DNA from: Pseudomonadota bacterium
GTDB taxonomy: Bacteria > Pseudomonadota > Gammaproteobacteria > Steroidobacterales > Steroidobacteraceae
NCBI GenBank assembly: GCA_023423065.1
Contig: JAFAGC010000076.1
Location: forward strand, 89,814-153,813
Direction: 5' to 3'
Length of the DNA stretch: 64,000 nt
How positions within the stretch are numbered: the stretch's first letter is position 1; each line of letters starts with the position of its first letter. Shown here piece by piece: positions 33,396 to 41,346 of the stretch. The notes beneath the pieces are model-generated. The model did not search any database and had not been told where the DNA came from. It was given only the letters and a program-made list of their open reading frames with translations. The translations under genes were made by a program, and so were the position numbers.

Positions 33396-34553
33396 ATGCT
33401 GAATCCCCTCGATTTATACGACGTCCGCGCCCTGCTGACGGAAGACGAACGCGCCGTGCAGGACTCTGTCGGACGTTTCGTCGACGAGAAGGTCATCCCG
33501 ATCATCCAGGAGTGCTTCGAGAAGCACCACTTCCCGAAGGAGCTCATCCCCGAGATCGCCGAGCTCGGATTGTTAGGCTCGTCGATCGAGGGATACGACT
33601 GCGCCGGCCTGAACTCCGTCAGCTACGGGCTCATCTGCCAGGAGCTCGAACGCGGCGACTCCGGCATCCGCAGTTTCGTCTCCGTGCAGAGCTCGCTGTG
33701 CATGTATCCCATCTACGCGTTCGGCAGCGACGAGCAGAAGTCGCGCTGGCTGCCGGACATGGCGCGCGGCAGGAAGATAGGCTGCTTCGGCCTGACCGAG
33801 CCGCACGGCGGCTCCGATCCCGCCAACATGAAGACCCACGCGAAAAAGAAGGGCGGCGACTGGGTCATCAACGGCTCGAAGATGTGGATCACCAACGGCG
33901 CCATCGCCGACCTGTGCATCTGCTGGGCGATGACGGACGACGGCATCCGCGGTTTCATCGTCGAGAAGGGCATGAAGGGATTCTCGGCGCCCGAGATCGA
34001 ACGCAAGTTCTCGCTGCGCGCCTCGGTGACGTCGGCGCTGTTCTTCGACAACGTCGTCGTGCCCGAAACGAACCTGCTGCCGGGCGTGAAAGGGCTGAAG
34101 GGTCCGCTCTCCTGCCTGACGCAGGCGCGTTACGGAATCACCTGGGGCGTCATCGGCGCGGCCCAGGCCTGCCTCGCGCAGCTCATCGACTACACGAAGA
34201 CGCGCGAGCTGTTCGGCAAGCCGCTCGCGGCGACCCAGGCGATCCAGCTGCGGCTCGCGGAGATGGCGCGCAAGATCACGACCGCCCAACTACTCTCGCA
34301 CCAGCTCGGCCGCCTCAAGGACCAGGGCAGGATGCAGCCGCCGCAGGTTTCGCTTGCCAAGTGGAACAACTGCCGCATGGCGCTCGACATCGCGCGCGAC
34401 TGCCGCGACATGCTCGGCGGCTCGGGGATCAGCGCGGAATACGTGCCGATCAGGCACGCGCTCAACCTGGAGAGCGTGATCACCTATGAAGGCACCGAGA
34501 CCATTCATCAGCTCACGATCGGGCGCGAGCTGACGGGCATCAATGCTTTTTAG
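33396..34553 (+). CDS. Glutaryl-CoA dehydrogenase-like acyl-CoA dehydrogenase
   Basis: A 385-residue FAD enzyme. FGLTEPHGGSDPANMKTHA and WVINGSKMWITNGAIADL are FAD/substrate motifs. The catalytic base is Glu365 in TYEGTETIHQLTIGRELTG, the position and context of glutaryl-CoA dehydrogenase rather than straight-chain enzymes. It would feed lysine/tryptophan or benzoyl-CoA degradation via crotonyl-CoA, but other acyl substrates are possible. It carries a TTGTTAGGC copy (33570-33578). Confidence 0.88.
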   Translation: MLNPLDLYDVRALLTEDERAVQDSVGRFVDEKVIPIIQECFEKHHFPKELIPEIAELGLLGSSIEGYDCAGLNSVSYGLICQELERGDSGIRSFVSVQSSLCMYPIYAFGSDEQKSRWLPDMARGRKIGCFGLTEPHGGSDPANMKTHAKKKGGDWVINGSKMWITNGAIADLCICWAMTDDGIRGFIVEKGMKGFSAPEIERKFSLRASVTSALFFDNVVVPETNLLPGVKGLKGPLSCLTQARYGITWGVIGAAQACLAQLIDYTKTRELFGKPLAATQAIQLRLAEMARKITTAQLLSHQLGRLKDQGRMQPPQVSLAKWNNCRMALDIARDCRDMLGGSGISAEYVPIRHALNLESVITYEGTETIHQLTIGRELTGINAF

Positions 34554-34573
34554 GCGCAAGCGCCACGACGGAA

Positions 34574-34594
34574 ACGCGGCCGAGGCGGCCGCGT
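34574..34594. terminator. Hairpin between convergent dehydrogenase and GST genes
   Basis: ACGCGGCC, loop GAGGC, GGCCGCGT: 8-bp perfect arms with no T run. It is placed between two convergent stops, so it may attenuate read-through in both directions. Confidence 0.45.
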
Positions 34595-34619
34595 CCGTGA
34601 AGTAACCAAGACCGGATAG

Positions 34620-35258
34620 CTAGGTTACTGGCGTGAAAAAGGGCGTACGGGTTTCCTGAAACGCCGGCATCGCCTCGCAGCGCGCGGCCAGTGTCGCGAG
34701 CGACTGGAACATGACGGGATCGGCCGCGACCCGCAGCGCGTCGTTGCAGAACGTGAACGCGCACACCGCCGTGATGTCGGCCTGCGACATGCGCTTCCCG
34801 ACCAGCCACTGCGACACGCCGCGCTCTCCGATGTAACGGTCGATCGCCGCCAGCGATGCGTTCATCTGCGTGCGCAGTCGATCGAGCCACGGCGGGTGCC
34901 GCTTCGCTTCCGGGCGGAACACGCCCTCGTAAACCTGCAGCACGCCTTTCTCGGCCGCGCCCGTGGCCATGGCCATGAGATTCAACGCGAGACGGCGATC
35001 GGCTCCCGTACGCGGCATCAGCGCGCGCTCGGGTCCGACGAGCTCATCGATGTACTCGAGGATCGCCGAGGATTCGAACAGGCTTTCGTTGCGCCCGATC
35101 ACGAGCGTGGGCACCCGACCCAGCGGGTTGTATTCGCGGATGCGGTCGAAATCCCTGCCCACCGACCAATTGGCATGTTCGAAGGGCAGATCGAGCAGCT
35201 TCAGCGTGATCGCGACCCGCCGCACGAACGGCGAATCGAACATTCCTATCAGCAGCAT
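34620..35258 (-). CDS. Glutathione S-transferase family protein
   Basis: A 212-residue soluble GST. The N-terminal thioredoxin-like domain has FDSPFVRRVAITLKLLDLPFE and the cis-Pro region VPTLVIG followed by LFESSAILEYIDE (glutathione gamma-glutamyl binding at E-S). The C-terminal helical domain contains LVGKRMSQADITAVCAF. Catalytic Ser in the first motif suggests the theta/zeta-like bacterial class. It starts 6 bases after the stop of the upstream small gene, so they are an operon. Confidence 0.9.
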   Translation of the reverse strand: MLLIGMFDSPFVRRVAITLKLLDLPFEHANWSVGRDFDRIREYNPLGRVPTLVIGRNESLFESSAILEYIDELVGPERALMPRTGADRRLALNLMAMATGAAEKGVLQVYEGVFRPEAKRHPPWLDRLRTQMNASLAAIDRYIGERGVSQWLVGKRMSQADITAVCAFTFCNDALRVAADPVMFQSLATLAARCEAMPAFQETRTPFFTPVT

Positions 35259-35264
35259 GAGACC

Positions 35265-35549
35265 TCAAGGCGGCGCGAAGTAGCGAGCATATATCGCCGC
35301 GCCCGCGATCGACACGGCCGCGAGTAGTAAGACATGAACGATCCGGCGGCGGGACTCGCGGCGCTGGGTGTCGAGCTGCACGCCGAGCATCGGATCGTTG
35401 GCGATGTGCGCGTCCACGCGCTTGCGGGCTTCCCGGGTGCTCACGCCTTCGGACTCCCGCACGACCTTCACGGCCTCGGAGAGCTTGCCTTCGGTGAGCA
35501 GCGTCGCCGCCTCGAGCGAAATTTCCCTGATGCGCCTGTCGGCACGCAT
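35265..35549 (-). CDS. Small hypothetical protein with C-terminal membrane anchor
   Basis: A 94-residue protein. The N-terminal 65 residues are charged and helical (ISLEAATLLTEGKLSEAVKV, then STREARKRVDAHI). One hydrophobic span near the end (IVHVLLLAAVSIAGAAIYA) makes it a probable tail-anchored inner-membrane protein. ATG 35549 is preferred to an in-frame TTG at 35564 without a ribosome site. It is the first gene of an operon with the GST and diverges from exbD. The helical part resembles the 'SEAVKVVRE' repeat of ribosomal-protein-L7/L12-like tail-anchored small proteins, but I do not assign a function. Confidence 0.65.
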   Translation of the reverse strand: MRADRRIREISLEAATLLTEGKLSEAVKVVRESEGVSTREARKRVDAHIANDPMLGVQLDTQRRESRRRIVHVLLLAAVSIAGAAIYARYFAPP

Positions 35550-35611
35550 CAGCACACCGCCCAACCCGTCGCGGGGGCGCCGCGCGTTGCTCCATCAAGG
35601 AGGAAAGTCAT

Positions 35612-36007
35612 ATGCAGAGTCCGTCCCACGTTGCCGAGCCGCAGCTCAATGCCACTCCATTGATCGACGTGTTGCTGGTCTTGCTCGTGATGCTGATCTT
35701 CACGCTGCCGATCGCGACACACGCCGTGAAACTCAATTTGCCACATGGGCCCGGCATGTCGCCACCGCCGCCGACGGTGCGAATCACGATCGAATCCGAC
35801 GGGGCCATCTACTGGGACGACGCAAGGGTGGAGTCGCCGGCCTCTCTCGCGCCGCGCTTCCAGGCGGTGGCGAGTCAGCAGATTCCGCCACTGGTTCGCG
35901 TCATTCCCGACAGACGCGCGCGATACGAGATCGTCGCGCAGGTACTGGCTGCCGCGCAGCGAGCGCACGTCGAACGGCTCGCCATCGCGCCGGTGGCCGA
36001 CACCTAG
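35612..36007 (+). CDS. Orphan ExbD/TolR-family biopolymer transport protein
   Basis: A 131-residue inner-membrane protein. The single span PLIDVLLVLLVMLIFTLPI carries Asp19, the proton-pathway residue of ExbD/TolR. The periplasmic part has VRITIESDGAIYWDD and PPLVRVIPDRRARYEIVAQVL, the ExbD core. No exbB/tolQ or tonB gene is adjacent, which is unusual because ExbD needs an ExbB pentamer; a partner must be encoded elsewhere. AGGAGG-like AGGAGGAAAG precedes the ATG. Confidence 0.85.
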   Translation: MQSPSHVAEPQLNATPLIDVLLVLLVMLIFTLPIATHAVKLNLPHGPGMSPPPPTVRITIESDGAIYWDDARVESPASLAPRFQAVASQQIPPLVRVIPDRRARYEIVAQVLAAAQRAHVERLAIAPVADT

Positions 36008-36014
36008 GCGGCGC

Positions 36015-36164
36015 TCAGAACCCGCGCGACCCGCACATGGACGCCTCGGCGATCCAGCAGAAGAGCAGCGTGCCCACCGCGATCCAGTGCCACATCGTCT
36101 GGAGGCGATCGCCGCCATCGTCCGGCGGCGCTCCGCGCGGCTCCTCACGCGTCACGGCGTTCAT
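36015..36164 (-). CDS. 49-residue single-span membrane micro-protein
   Basis: ATG at 36164 gives a 49-codon frame starting MNAVTREEPRGAPPDDG, with one hydrophobic segment MWHWIAVGTLLFCWIAEA near the C-terminus and stop at 36015. Its ATG overlaps the stop of the 65-residue frame upstream by 4 bases (36161-36164), the coupling seen for real operons here. No family recognised. Convergent with exbD, 7 bases apart. Confidence 0.5.
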   Translation of the reverse strand: MNAVTREEPRGAPPDDGGDRLQTMWHWIAVGTLLFCWIAEASMCGSRGF

Positions 36165-36358
36165 AGCGGCAACCAGTGCGACGTCTCGCGGCGATGCAGA
36201 TAGACGAAGCGCGCGCGGGCGAGCCGCGTCGCGAAGTCGTTGCTGCGCGTGCCGACGCGCTCGAGGAACCGCCGCCAGCGCTCACCGTGATCCCCGGCCT
36301 GCACGCCGGCATATGTAAGGACGGGATTCGAGTGGTACTGCGAGCTGCGTTCGATCAT
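36161..36358 (-). CDS. 65-residue basic micro-protein coupled to the membrane micro-protein
   Basis: A 65-residue frame from ATG 36358 (MIERSSQYHSNPVLTYAGVQ), rich in Arg, His and aromatic residues (FLERVGTRSNDFATRLARARFVYLHRRE). No signal peptide or membrane span. GGAGACCGG upstream gives a weak ribosome site. It overlaps the following 49-codon frame by ATGA. Divergent from pdsR. Function unknown; the pair could be a small regulatory operon, but coding status needs comparative support. Confidence 0.5.
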   Translation of the reverse strand: MIERSSQYHSNPVLTYAGVQAGDHGERWRRFLERVGTRSNDFATRLARARFVYLHRRETSHWLPL

Positions 36359-36499
36359 GGCCGGTCTCCGTTTGGGACTGGTGCCATTTCGCGCCCGCCA
36401 GCCGGCCATGCCGTGACGCATTGATGGCCGACTCGAGCCGGATCGTGACGAAATGTGGCCGCGCACCCGCACCCGCGGCGGGTCGCTTAAACTGGCGTC

Positions 36500-37189
36500 A
36501 TGAGAAAAACGATCGCCATCGTCGAAGACGAACGCGCCATCCGTGACAACTACGCCGCCGCCTTTTCCCGCGAGGGGTATGCCGTGCGCGGCTATCCGAA
36601 CCGTCGCGAGGCGATGGCCGCCTTCGCGGCCCGCCTTCCGGACCTGGCGGTCATCGACATCTCGCTCGAGGACGAGCCCGAAGGCGGATTCGAGCTGTGC
36701 CGCGAACTGCGGGGCCTCTCGGCCGAACTGCCGATCATCTTCCTGACCGCCCGCGACAGCGAGCTCGATGCGGTGTCCGGCCTCCGGCTCGGCGCCGACG
36801 ATTTCCTCACCAAGGATCTTTCGCTCGCGCACCTGATCGCGCGCGTCAACGCGCTGTTCCGCCGCGTCGATGCGCTGCGCCGCCCTCCCGAGGAAAAGCA
36901 GGTCATCCGCCGCGGCGCGCTCACGCTCGACAGCGAACGCATGTCGGCGCAGTGGAACGGCGAGGTCGTGCTCCTCTCGCTCACGGAATTCTGGATCGTC
37001 TACGCGCTGACCCGTCATCCGGGCCACGTGAAGAACCGGCAGCAGCTCATGGACGCCGCGAACGTGGTGCTCGACGACAACACGATCACTTCCCACATCA
37101 AGCGCATCCGGCGCAAGTTCCAGGTGGTCGACGAGAAGTTCGATGCCGTGCACACCGTGTACGGCATGGGTTATCGCTGGGTCGAGTAG
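36500..37189 (+). CDS. pdsR: PdsR, response regulator of the proteobacterial dedicated sortase system
   Basis: A 229-residue OmpR-class regulator. The receiver has EDERAIRDN (acidic pocket), phosphoacceptor Asp53 in LAVIDISLEDEP, Thr in FLTARD and Lys in FLTKDLS. The C-terminal winged helix ends in HTVYGMGYRWVE. The kinase downstream and the sequence (ISLEDEPEGGFELCRELR) match my recollection of the TIGR03787 'marine sortase' regulator. It starts the pdsR-pdsS operon with a 21-base gap to the kinase. Confidence 0.85.
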   Translation: MRKTIAIVEDERAIRDNYAAAFSREGYAVRGYPNRREAMAAFAARLPDLAVIDISLEDEPEGGFELCRELRGLSAELPIIFLTARDSELDAVSGLRLGADDFLTKDLSLAHLIARVNALFRRVDALRRPPEEKQVIRRGALTLDSERMSAQWNGEVVLLSLTEFWIVYALTRHPGHVKNRQQLMDAANVVLDDNTITSHIKRIRRKFQVVDEKFDAVHTVYGMGYRWVE

Positions 37190-37210
37190 CAAGGACGCAT
37201 CCGCGAACTT

Positions 37211-39337
37211 ATGGGGCGCCTCACCGACCTGATGAACTACGGGCCGATTTCGCCGTTCCGGCTGCGGACCAAACTACTGCTGCTGGCGCTCACGACGCTC
37301 GCGCTGCCGTGGGCCGGCTGCCAGTACGCGCGCGAAATGGAGACGGTGCTGCGCGAAAGCGAGCAGCAGTCGCTGCTCGCGGTGACGACCACCATTGCCG
37401 GTTCGCTCAAGGGCCGCCAGGAGCTGCTGTTCCGCGCCGATTCCCTGCCCGGCGATACGGGCAATCCAGGCGAAGGCGACATCACGCCGGTCGTGCTGTC
37501 GGGCGCGCCGCTCATCGACGGGCGCGCGGACGAGTGGGACACGGATGCGCGCAACGTGGTGCGCGTCGCGGGACCCGGCGGGGACAGCCTGCGCATCCTC
37601 GCGGCGACACACGAGCGCTGGCTGTATCTCGCGCTGCTGGTGCGCGACAACCGGCTCGTCTTCGACGCGTCGGAACTCGAGCCCCTGGTCCGCGAGAACA
37701 TCGGCGACCGCGTCTGGCTCGCGTTCGACGACAAGCGCGGCGGCCAGCAGCGGCTGTTCTTCGGCGGCACCGGCGTTGGCCCCTTGCGCGGTCGCTTCAT
37801 CGAGACGCGCGAGTACGGCCGCGAACAGGCCGTCGAAGAGCCGCGCATCGAAGCCGTCTGGCAGCGCACGCGCAATTCGGACGGCTACGTCATGGAGATC
37901 GGCGTCCCGCTGTCGATGGTCGGCCAGCACCTCGGTGTCCTGATCGACGATCGGGACCGGCGCGGCGCCACTCGTGAAAGTTACGGCACGCTGGATCCAT
38001 CCGACCTGCGCGCCACCGGCCGCCTGATCGCCGCCTCGCCGGACTTGGGCGATCACCTGCGGCAGTTCGCCCAGCCCGGCGTGGAGCTCAGCGTCGCCTC
38101 GGCGACCGGCGCCACCCTGACGCGCCTCGACGCGCCGGCGCTCCCCGGCGACTACACGCGGTTTCGCGGCTTCCTGCCGCGCATGTACCGGCTCTTCCTG
38201 GATGGCGACCTCATACCGCGCAGTGTCACCGAAGCCGAGCGCCAGCGCGCGGCGCAGGACCTCACGCAGCGCGCGGTCAAGGGCATGCCCGCGACGACGT
38301 TCATCGCGGGCCGGTACGAAAACAGCGTCACGGTGGCCGCGGCCGCGCCGATCTTCGCGGCCGACGGCAAGAAGATCATCGGCGTCGTCCAGCTCACGCA
38401 GACGGCGGATCGCTGGCTGACCCTGCGCGACCGCGCCCTCACGCGACTGCTCAACCTCACGCTGTTCGTCACGCTGTTCGCGGTGGGCGCGGCGTTCTGG
38501 TTCGCCGGCCGCATGACCCTGAGGATTTCCCGGCTGGGACAGGCCAGCGAAACCGCCCTGAGTCGCGAGGGCAACCTCTCGCGCGTGCTGCCCGAAGCGA
38601 GCGCGAAGGACGAGCTCGGCGACCTGTCGCGCAGCTTCTCCTCGCTGCTCGGCAGGCTCGACGAATACACGGGCTACCTGCGTACGCTGGCCGGAAAACT
38701 CGCCCACGAGATCCGCACGCCGCTGACGATCGTCCGGTCCTCGCTGGAGAACCTCGAATCGGAGGCCAACTCGGACAACGCGCGCATCTACATCGCGCGC
38801 GCGCGGGAGGGCAGCGAACGGCTGGGGGCGATCCTCTCCGCCATGGGCGAGGCGACCAAGGTCGAGGAGGCCATCGCGCACAGCGAGCGGCAGCGCTTCG
38901 ACCTCTCGGCCCTGGTTCGCACCGCGGTCGATGCATACCGCACCGCGTTCCCGGCCCGGAAGTTCGCCTGCGAGGCGCCCGGGGACGCGGTCGAGTTCAC
39001 GGGCGCGCCGGACCTGATCGTCCAGATGCTCGACAAGCTGATCGACAACGCCGTGGACTTCAGCGTCGAAGGCGACACGATCACGGTTGAATTACGCGTG
39101 GAGGACGGATTTGCGGACCTGTCCGTCGCGAACCCCGGACCGGCGCTCCCCGCGGAAACCTCGACCCGGCTGTTCGAATCGCTGTGGCAGTCGCGAACCG
39201 AGGCCGACAAGCGTCCGCACTTCGGCCTCGGCCTCTACATTGTCCGCCTGATCGCCGAATTTCACGGCGGATCCGCACGAGCGGAGAACCTCGCCGATGG
39301 GTCGGGCGCGATCTTCACGGTGCGTCTGGCTCGATGA
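37211..39337 (+). CDS. pdsS: PdsS, histidine kinase of the proteobacterial dedicated sortase system
   Basis: A 708-residue sensor kinase. An N-terminal span (LLLLALTTLALPWAGCQYAREME) leads into a large periplasmic sensor (about 40-410) whose middle, LIDGRADEWD to WLYLALLVRDNRLVF, resembles a carbohydrate-binding CBM9-type sandwich. After the second span come HAMP-like residues, His499 in KLAHEIRTPLTIVRSSLENLE and the ATPase box ending HFGLGLYIVRLIAEFHGG. The RxxTKLLLLALTTLALPW start matches TIGR03785. A sortase and LPXTG-type target would be expected nearby but are absent. Confidence 0.85.
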   Translation: MGRLTDLMNYGPISPFRLRTKLLLLALTTLALPWAGCQYAREMETVLRESEQQSLLAVTTTIAGSLKGRQELLFRADSLPGDTGNPGEGDITPVVLSGAPLIDGRADEWDTDARNVVRVAGPGGDSLRILAATHERWLYLALLVRDNRLVFDASELEPLVRENIGDRVWLAFDDKRGGQQRLFFGGTGVGPLRGRFIETREYGREQAVEEPRIEAVWQRTRNSDGYVMEIGVPLSMVGQHLGVLIDDRDRRGATRESYGTLDPSDLRATGRLIAASPDLGDHLRQFAQPGVELSVASATGATLTRLDAPALPGDYTRFRGFLPRMYRLFLDGDLIPRSVTEAERQRAAQDLTQRAVKGMPATTFIAGRYENSVTVAAAAPIFAADGKKIIGVVQLTQTADRWLTLRDRALTRLLNLTLFVTLFAVGAAFWFAGRMTLRISRLGQASETALSREGNLSRVLPEASAKDELGDLSRSFSSLLGRLDEYTGYLRTLAGKLAHEIRTPLTIVRSSLENLESEANSDNARIYIARAREGSERLGAILSAMGEATKVEEAIAHSERQRFDLSALVRTAVDAYRTAFPARKFACEAPGDAVEFTGAPDLIVQMLDKLIDNAVDFSVEGDTITVELRVEDGFADLSVANPGPALPAETSTRLFESLWQSRTEADKRPHFGLGLYIVRLIAEFHGGSARAENLADGSGAIFTVRLAR

Positions 39338-39856
39338 AGCGCATTTGCGCTGTCGTTCACATCCAGCCATCACGATCGCTGCCGATATCGTGAAGGAACG
39401 GCGATGTCGTGCGATTGAGACATTGTGGCGGAACAGATTCGGCGTATCATTCGAGCCGTGTAGTTCCGGAACTCTCGCTAAGTAGCTGATTAACGGCACT
39501 GAGTCGGAGCATCGGACGAGGCACCGGAAAAGTGGCTCGCAATGCATCAAAGAAATGATGCGCGGAGGACACAACGGTTTTTTGAGAAGAAACTCAGGAC
39601 TAGCTCACGGGCACGGGTTCAGGTGGTAGCTGCTTAGTTTTCAACTACTGCCGGGGTCGACTAAAGCGTGAACAAACACGCGGGCTTAGAGGTTTAGCCG
39701 GAGACCGAAAGGTCGCCAACGTCCCAGCCGAATTGTTTCAGTCCGTGTAACCGACGCGATCGGCTGACAGCGATGGACCTAAGTCGACGACGACCAACTA
39801 ACAAGCCCCGCATTGCGGGGCTTTTTTTTGGCCCGGATGTGGCATCGTGCGCGCCC
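39338..39856 (+). ncRNA. Non-coding, hairpin-rich segment; candidate structured RNA of about 375 nt ending at a terminator
   Basis: No frame of plausible length exists across these 519 bases, and base composition is visibly less GC-rich than the flanks. A promoter-like TTGTGG (39423-39428), 16 bases, TATCAT (39445-39450) would start RNA near 39457. Downstream are at least six local stems: 39517-39524/39532-39539, 39544-39548/39557-39561, 39583-39586/39593-39596, 39622-39629/39645-39652 (8 pairs, two G-U), 39666-39670/39677-39681, and 39703-39706/39711-39714 closed by a GAAA tetraloop. A strong terminator ends at 39829. I found no signature of tmRNA, RNase P RNA, 6S RNA, SRP RNA or a riboswitch. 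It could instead be a long pdsS 3' leader/trailer. Confidence 0.5.
39804..39829 (+). terminator. Strong intrinsic terminator closing the candidate RNA
   Basis: AGCCCCGC, loop ATT, GCGGGGCT followed by eight T. It lies 467 bases after pdsS and only 28 bases before the esterase ATG, so it terminates something transcribed from the intergenic region or the pds operon. Confidence 0.93.
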
Positions 39857-40714
39857 ATGCCCCAGACACGACTCGCGCGTCTCGCCGCGCCGCTTCTCGC
39901 CGTCCTGCTCTGCAACATCGCGCACTCGCAGCAAGTCATCCCGCTGTGGGAAAAGGGTGCGCCCGGTTTCGAGTCGCGCCGTGACGAACCCGAGCAGCAC
40001 AAGGACTGGTGGTACAAGAACATCCACAATCCTTCGCTGACCGTATTCGCGCCGCCCACAGGCAAGGCGAACGGCACCGCGGTCATAGTCGCGGCGGGCG
40101 GCGGACATCGGGAGCTCGTGTTCGACCCGGAAGGCGTCGAGCCCGCGCAGTACCTGGCAAGCCTCGGTGTCACGGCGTTCGCGCTGAAGTACCGGTTGTT
40201 CCGCGAGCCGGGGTCTGGCTACACCATCGACAACACCGCCGAGGACATCCGCCGCGCGATGCGCACCGTGCGCGCCCGCGCCGCCGAGTGGGGCATCGAT
40301 CCGGACCGCATCGGCGTGATGGGCTGGTCGGCCGGAGGAGAAGTCGCGGCGCTGGTCGCCTATCCACCCGCCGGCGGAAATGCGTCGTCCGCGGATCCGA
40401 TCGAGCGTGTGAGCGCACGGCCGGATTTCCAGATCCTCATCTATCCCGGTCCCCTCGGTATTCCGCAGGAAATACCGCGCGATGCTCCGCCGCTGTTCCT
40501 GCTCGGCGCGGCCGACGACGAATACGTCGCGAAAGTCATGTTCGATCTCACGGGCAAGTACCACGCGGCCGGCGCGCCCATCGAGACTCACATCTACGCG
40601 CAGGGCAAACATGCCTTCAACATGGGTCAGCGCTCGCAATTCGTGAGCATCCGCAACTGGCCGGCGCGGCTCGCCGAATGGCTCGAAGATCGCGGCCTGA
40701 CGAAGGCGAGGTAA
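39857..40714 (+). CDS. Secreted BD-FAE-type esterase/alpha-beta hydrolase
   Basis: A 285-residue exported hydrolase (signal peptide about 1-22 ending SQQ). AAGGGHRELVFDPEG holds the oxyanion glycines, nucleophile Ser lies in GVMGWSAGGEVAAL, Asp in FLLGAADDEYV and His in YAQGKHAFNMG. The type is that of acetyl xylan or feruloyl esterases of polysaccharide degradation. It starts right after a terminator, so the promoter must overlap it or be very close. Followed by the rhomboid gene after 4 bases. Confidence 0.85.
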   Translation: MPQTRLARLAAPLLAVLLCNIAHSQQVIPLWEKGAPGFESRRDEPEQHKDWWYKNIHNPSLTVFAPPTGKANGTAVIVAAGGGHRELVFDPEGVEPAQYLASLGVTAFALKYRLFREPGSGYTIDNTAEDIRRAMRTVRARAAEWGIDPDRIGVMGWSAGGEVAALVAYPPAGGNASSADPIERVSARPDFQILIYPGPLGIPQEIPRDAPPLFLLGAADDEYVAKVMFDLTGKYHAAGAPIETHIYAQGKHAFNMGQRSQFVSIRNWPARLAEWLEDRGLTKAR

Positions 40715-40718
40715 CCAC

Positions 40719-41333
40719 GTGGAATTCGCGCTCGCGCCCGTCTCGTACACCATCCTGATCGTCACGGTGGCGGTCAGCGTGCTCGGCCTGAAGGTCGCGC
40801 CGCGCATCGTCGAACGCTGCCTGCTGCGGCCTTACTACACGGTTCGCAAGGGCGACTATTTCCCGGTGGTCGCGTGCGGCTTCGTGCACGCGGATTTCAC
40901 GCACCTGCTGTTCAACGGGCTGACGCTGTATCTCTTCGGACCGATGCTCGAATTCACCATCGGCTCGGTGCGCTTCGCGTTGCTGTATTTCGTGGCGCTC
41001 GTGATCAGCAGCCTCGGCACCGTCTACAAGCACCGCAACAATCCCGACTACGCCTCGCTCGGTGCGTCGGGCGCGATCCTCGGCGTGTTGTTCGCGTACA
41101 TCCTCTACTACCCGACGCAGATCCTGTACCTGTACTTCGCGCTGCCGATCCCCGCGGTGGTGTTCGCGTTCGGCTATCTCGCCTACACGTGGTGGGCATC
41201 GAAGAGCGGGCGCGGACGCATCAATCACGACGCGCACCTCGACGGCGCATTGACCGGCCTGGCCTTCGTCACGTTGACGGACCCCGGCGCGTGGAGCCGC
41301 GCCCTCGCGCAGGTTCAGCAGGCGCTGGCCTGA
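40719..41333 (+). CDS. Rhomboid family intramembrane serine protease
   Basis: A 204-residue polytopic membrane protein with six spans. The catalytic Ser117 lies in SLGASGAILGVLF (GxSG) and the catalytic His173 in HDAHLDGALTG, as in GlpG-type proteases. HADFTHLLFNGLTLYLFG is the conserved span 2/loop motif. The start is GTG at 40719, 4 bases after the esterase stop, indicating cotranscription. Substrate unknown. It converges with the oxygenase-like gene. Confidence 0.92.
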   Translation: MEFALAPVSYTILIVTVAVSVLGLKVAPRIVERCLLRPYYTVRKGDYFPVVACGFVHADFTHLLFNGLTLYLFGPMLEFTIGSVRFALLYFVALVISSLGTVYKHRNNPDYASLGASGAILGVLFAYILYYPTQILYLYFALPIPAVVFAFGYLAYTWWASKSGRGRINHDAHLDGALTGLAFVTLTDPGAWSRALAQVQQALA

Positions 41334-41346
41334 CTACTCCGGCATC

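Noticed and set aside
39457..39635. A small frame ending in Val-Val-Ala-Ala-stop that recalls tmRNA tags
   Set aside because: The upstream tRNA-like domain is absent and the frame has no start; alanine-rich ends are common by chance.
39457..39829. tmRNA, RNase P RNA, 6S RNA, group I/II intron or tracrRNA in the gap after pdsS
   Set aside because: The tRNA-like ends with GGTTCGA and CCA, the GAGGAAAGTCC/ACAGAA boxes of RNase P, the 6S bubble, and intron domain V or core motifs are all missing. A short similarity of GGCACTGAGTCGG and AAAAGTGGC to tracrRNA is by chance; there are no repeats or cas genes.
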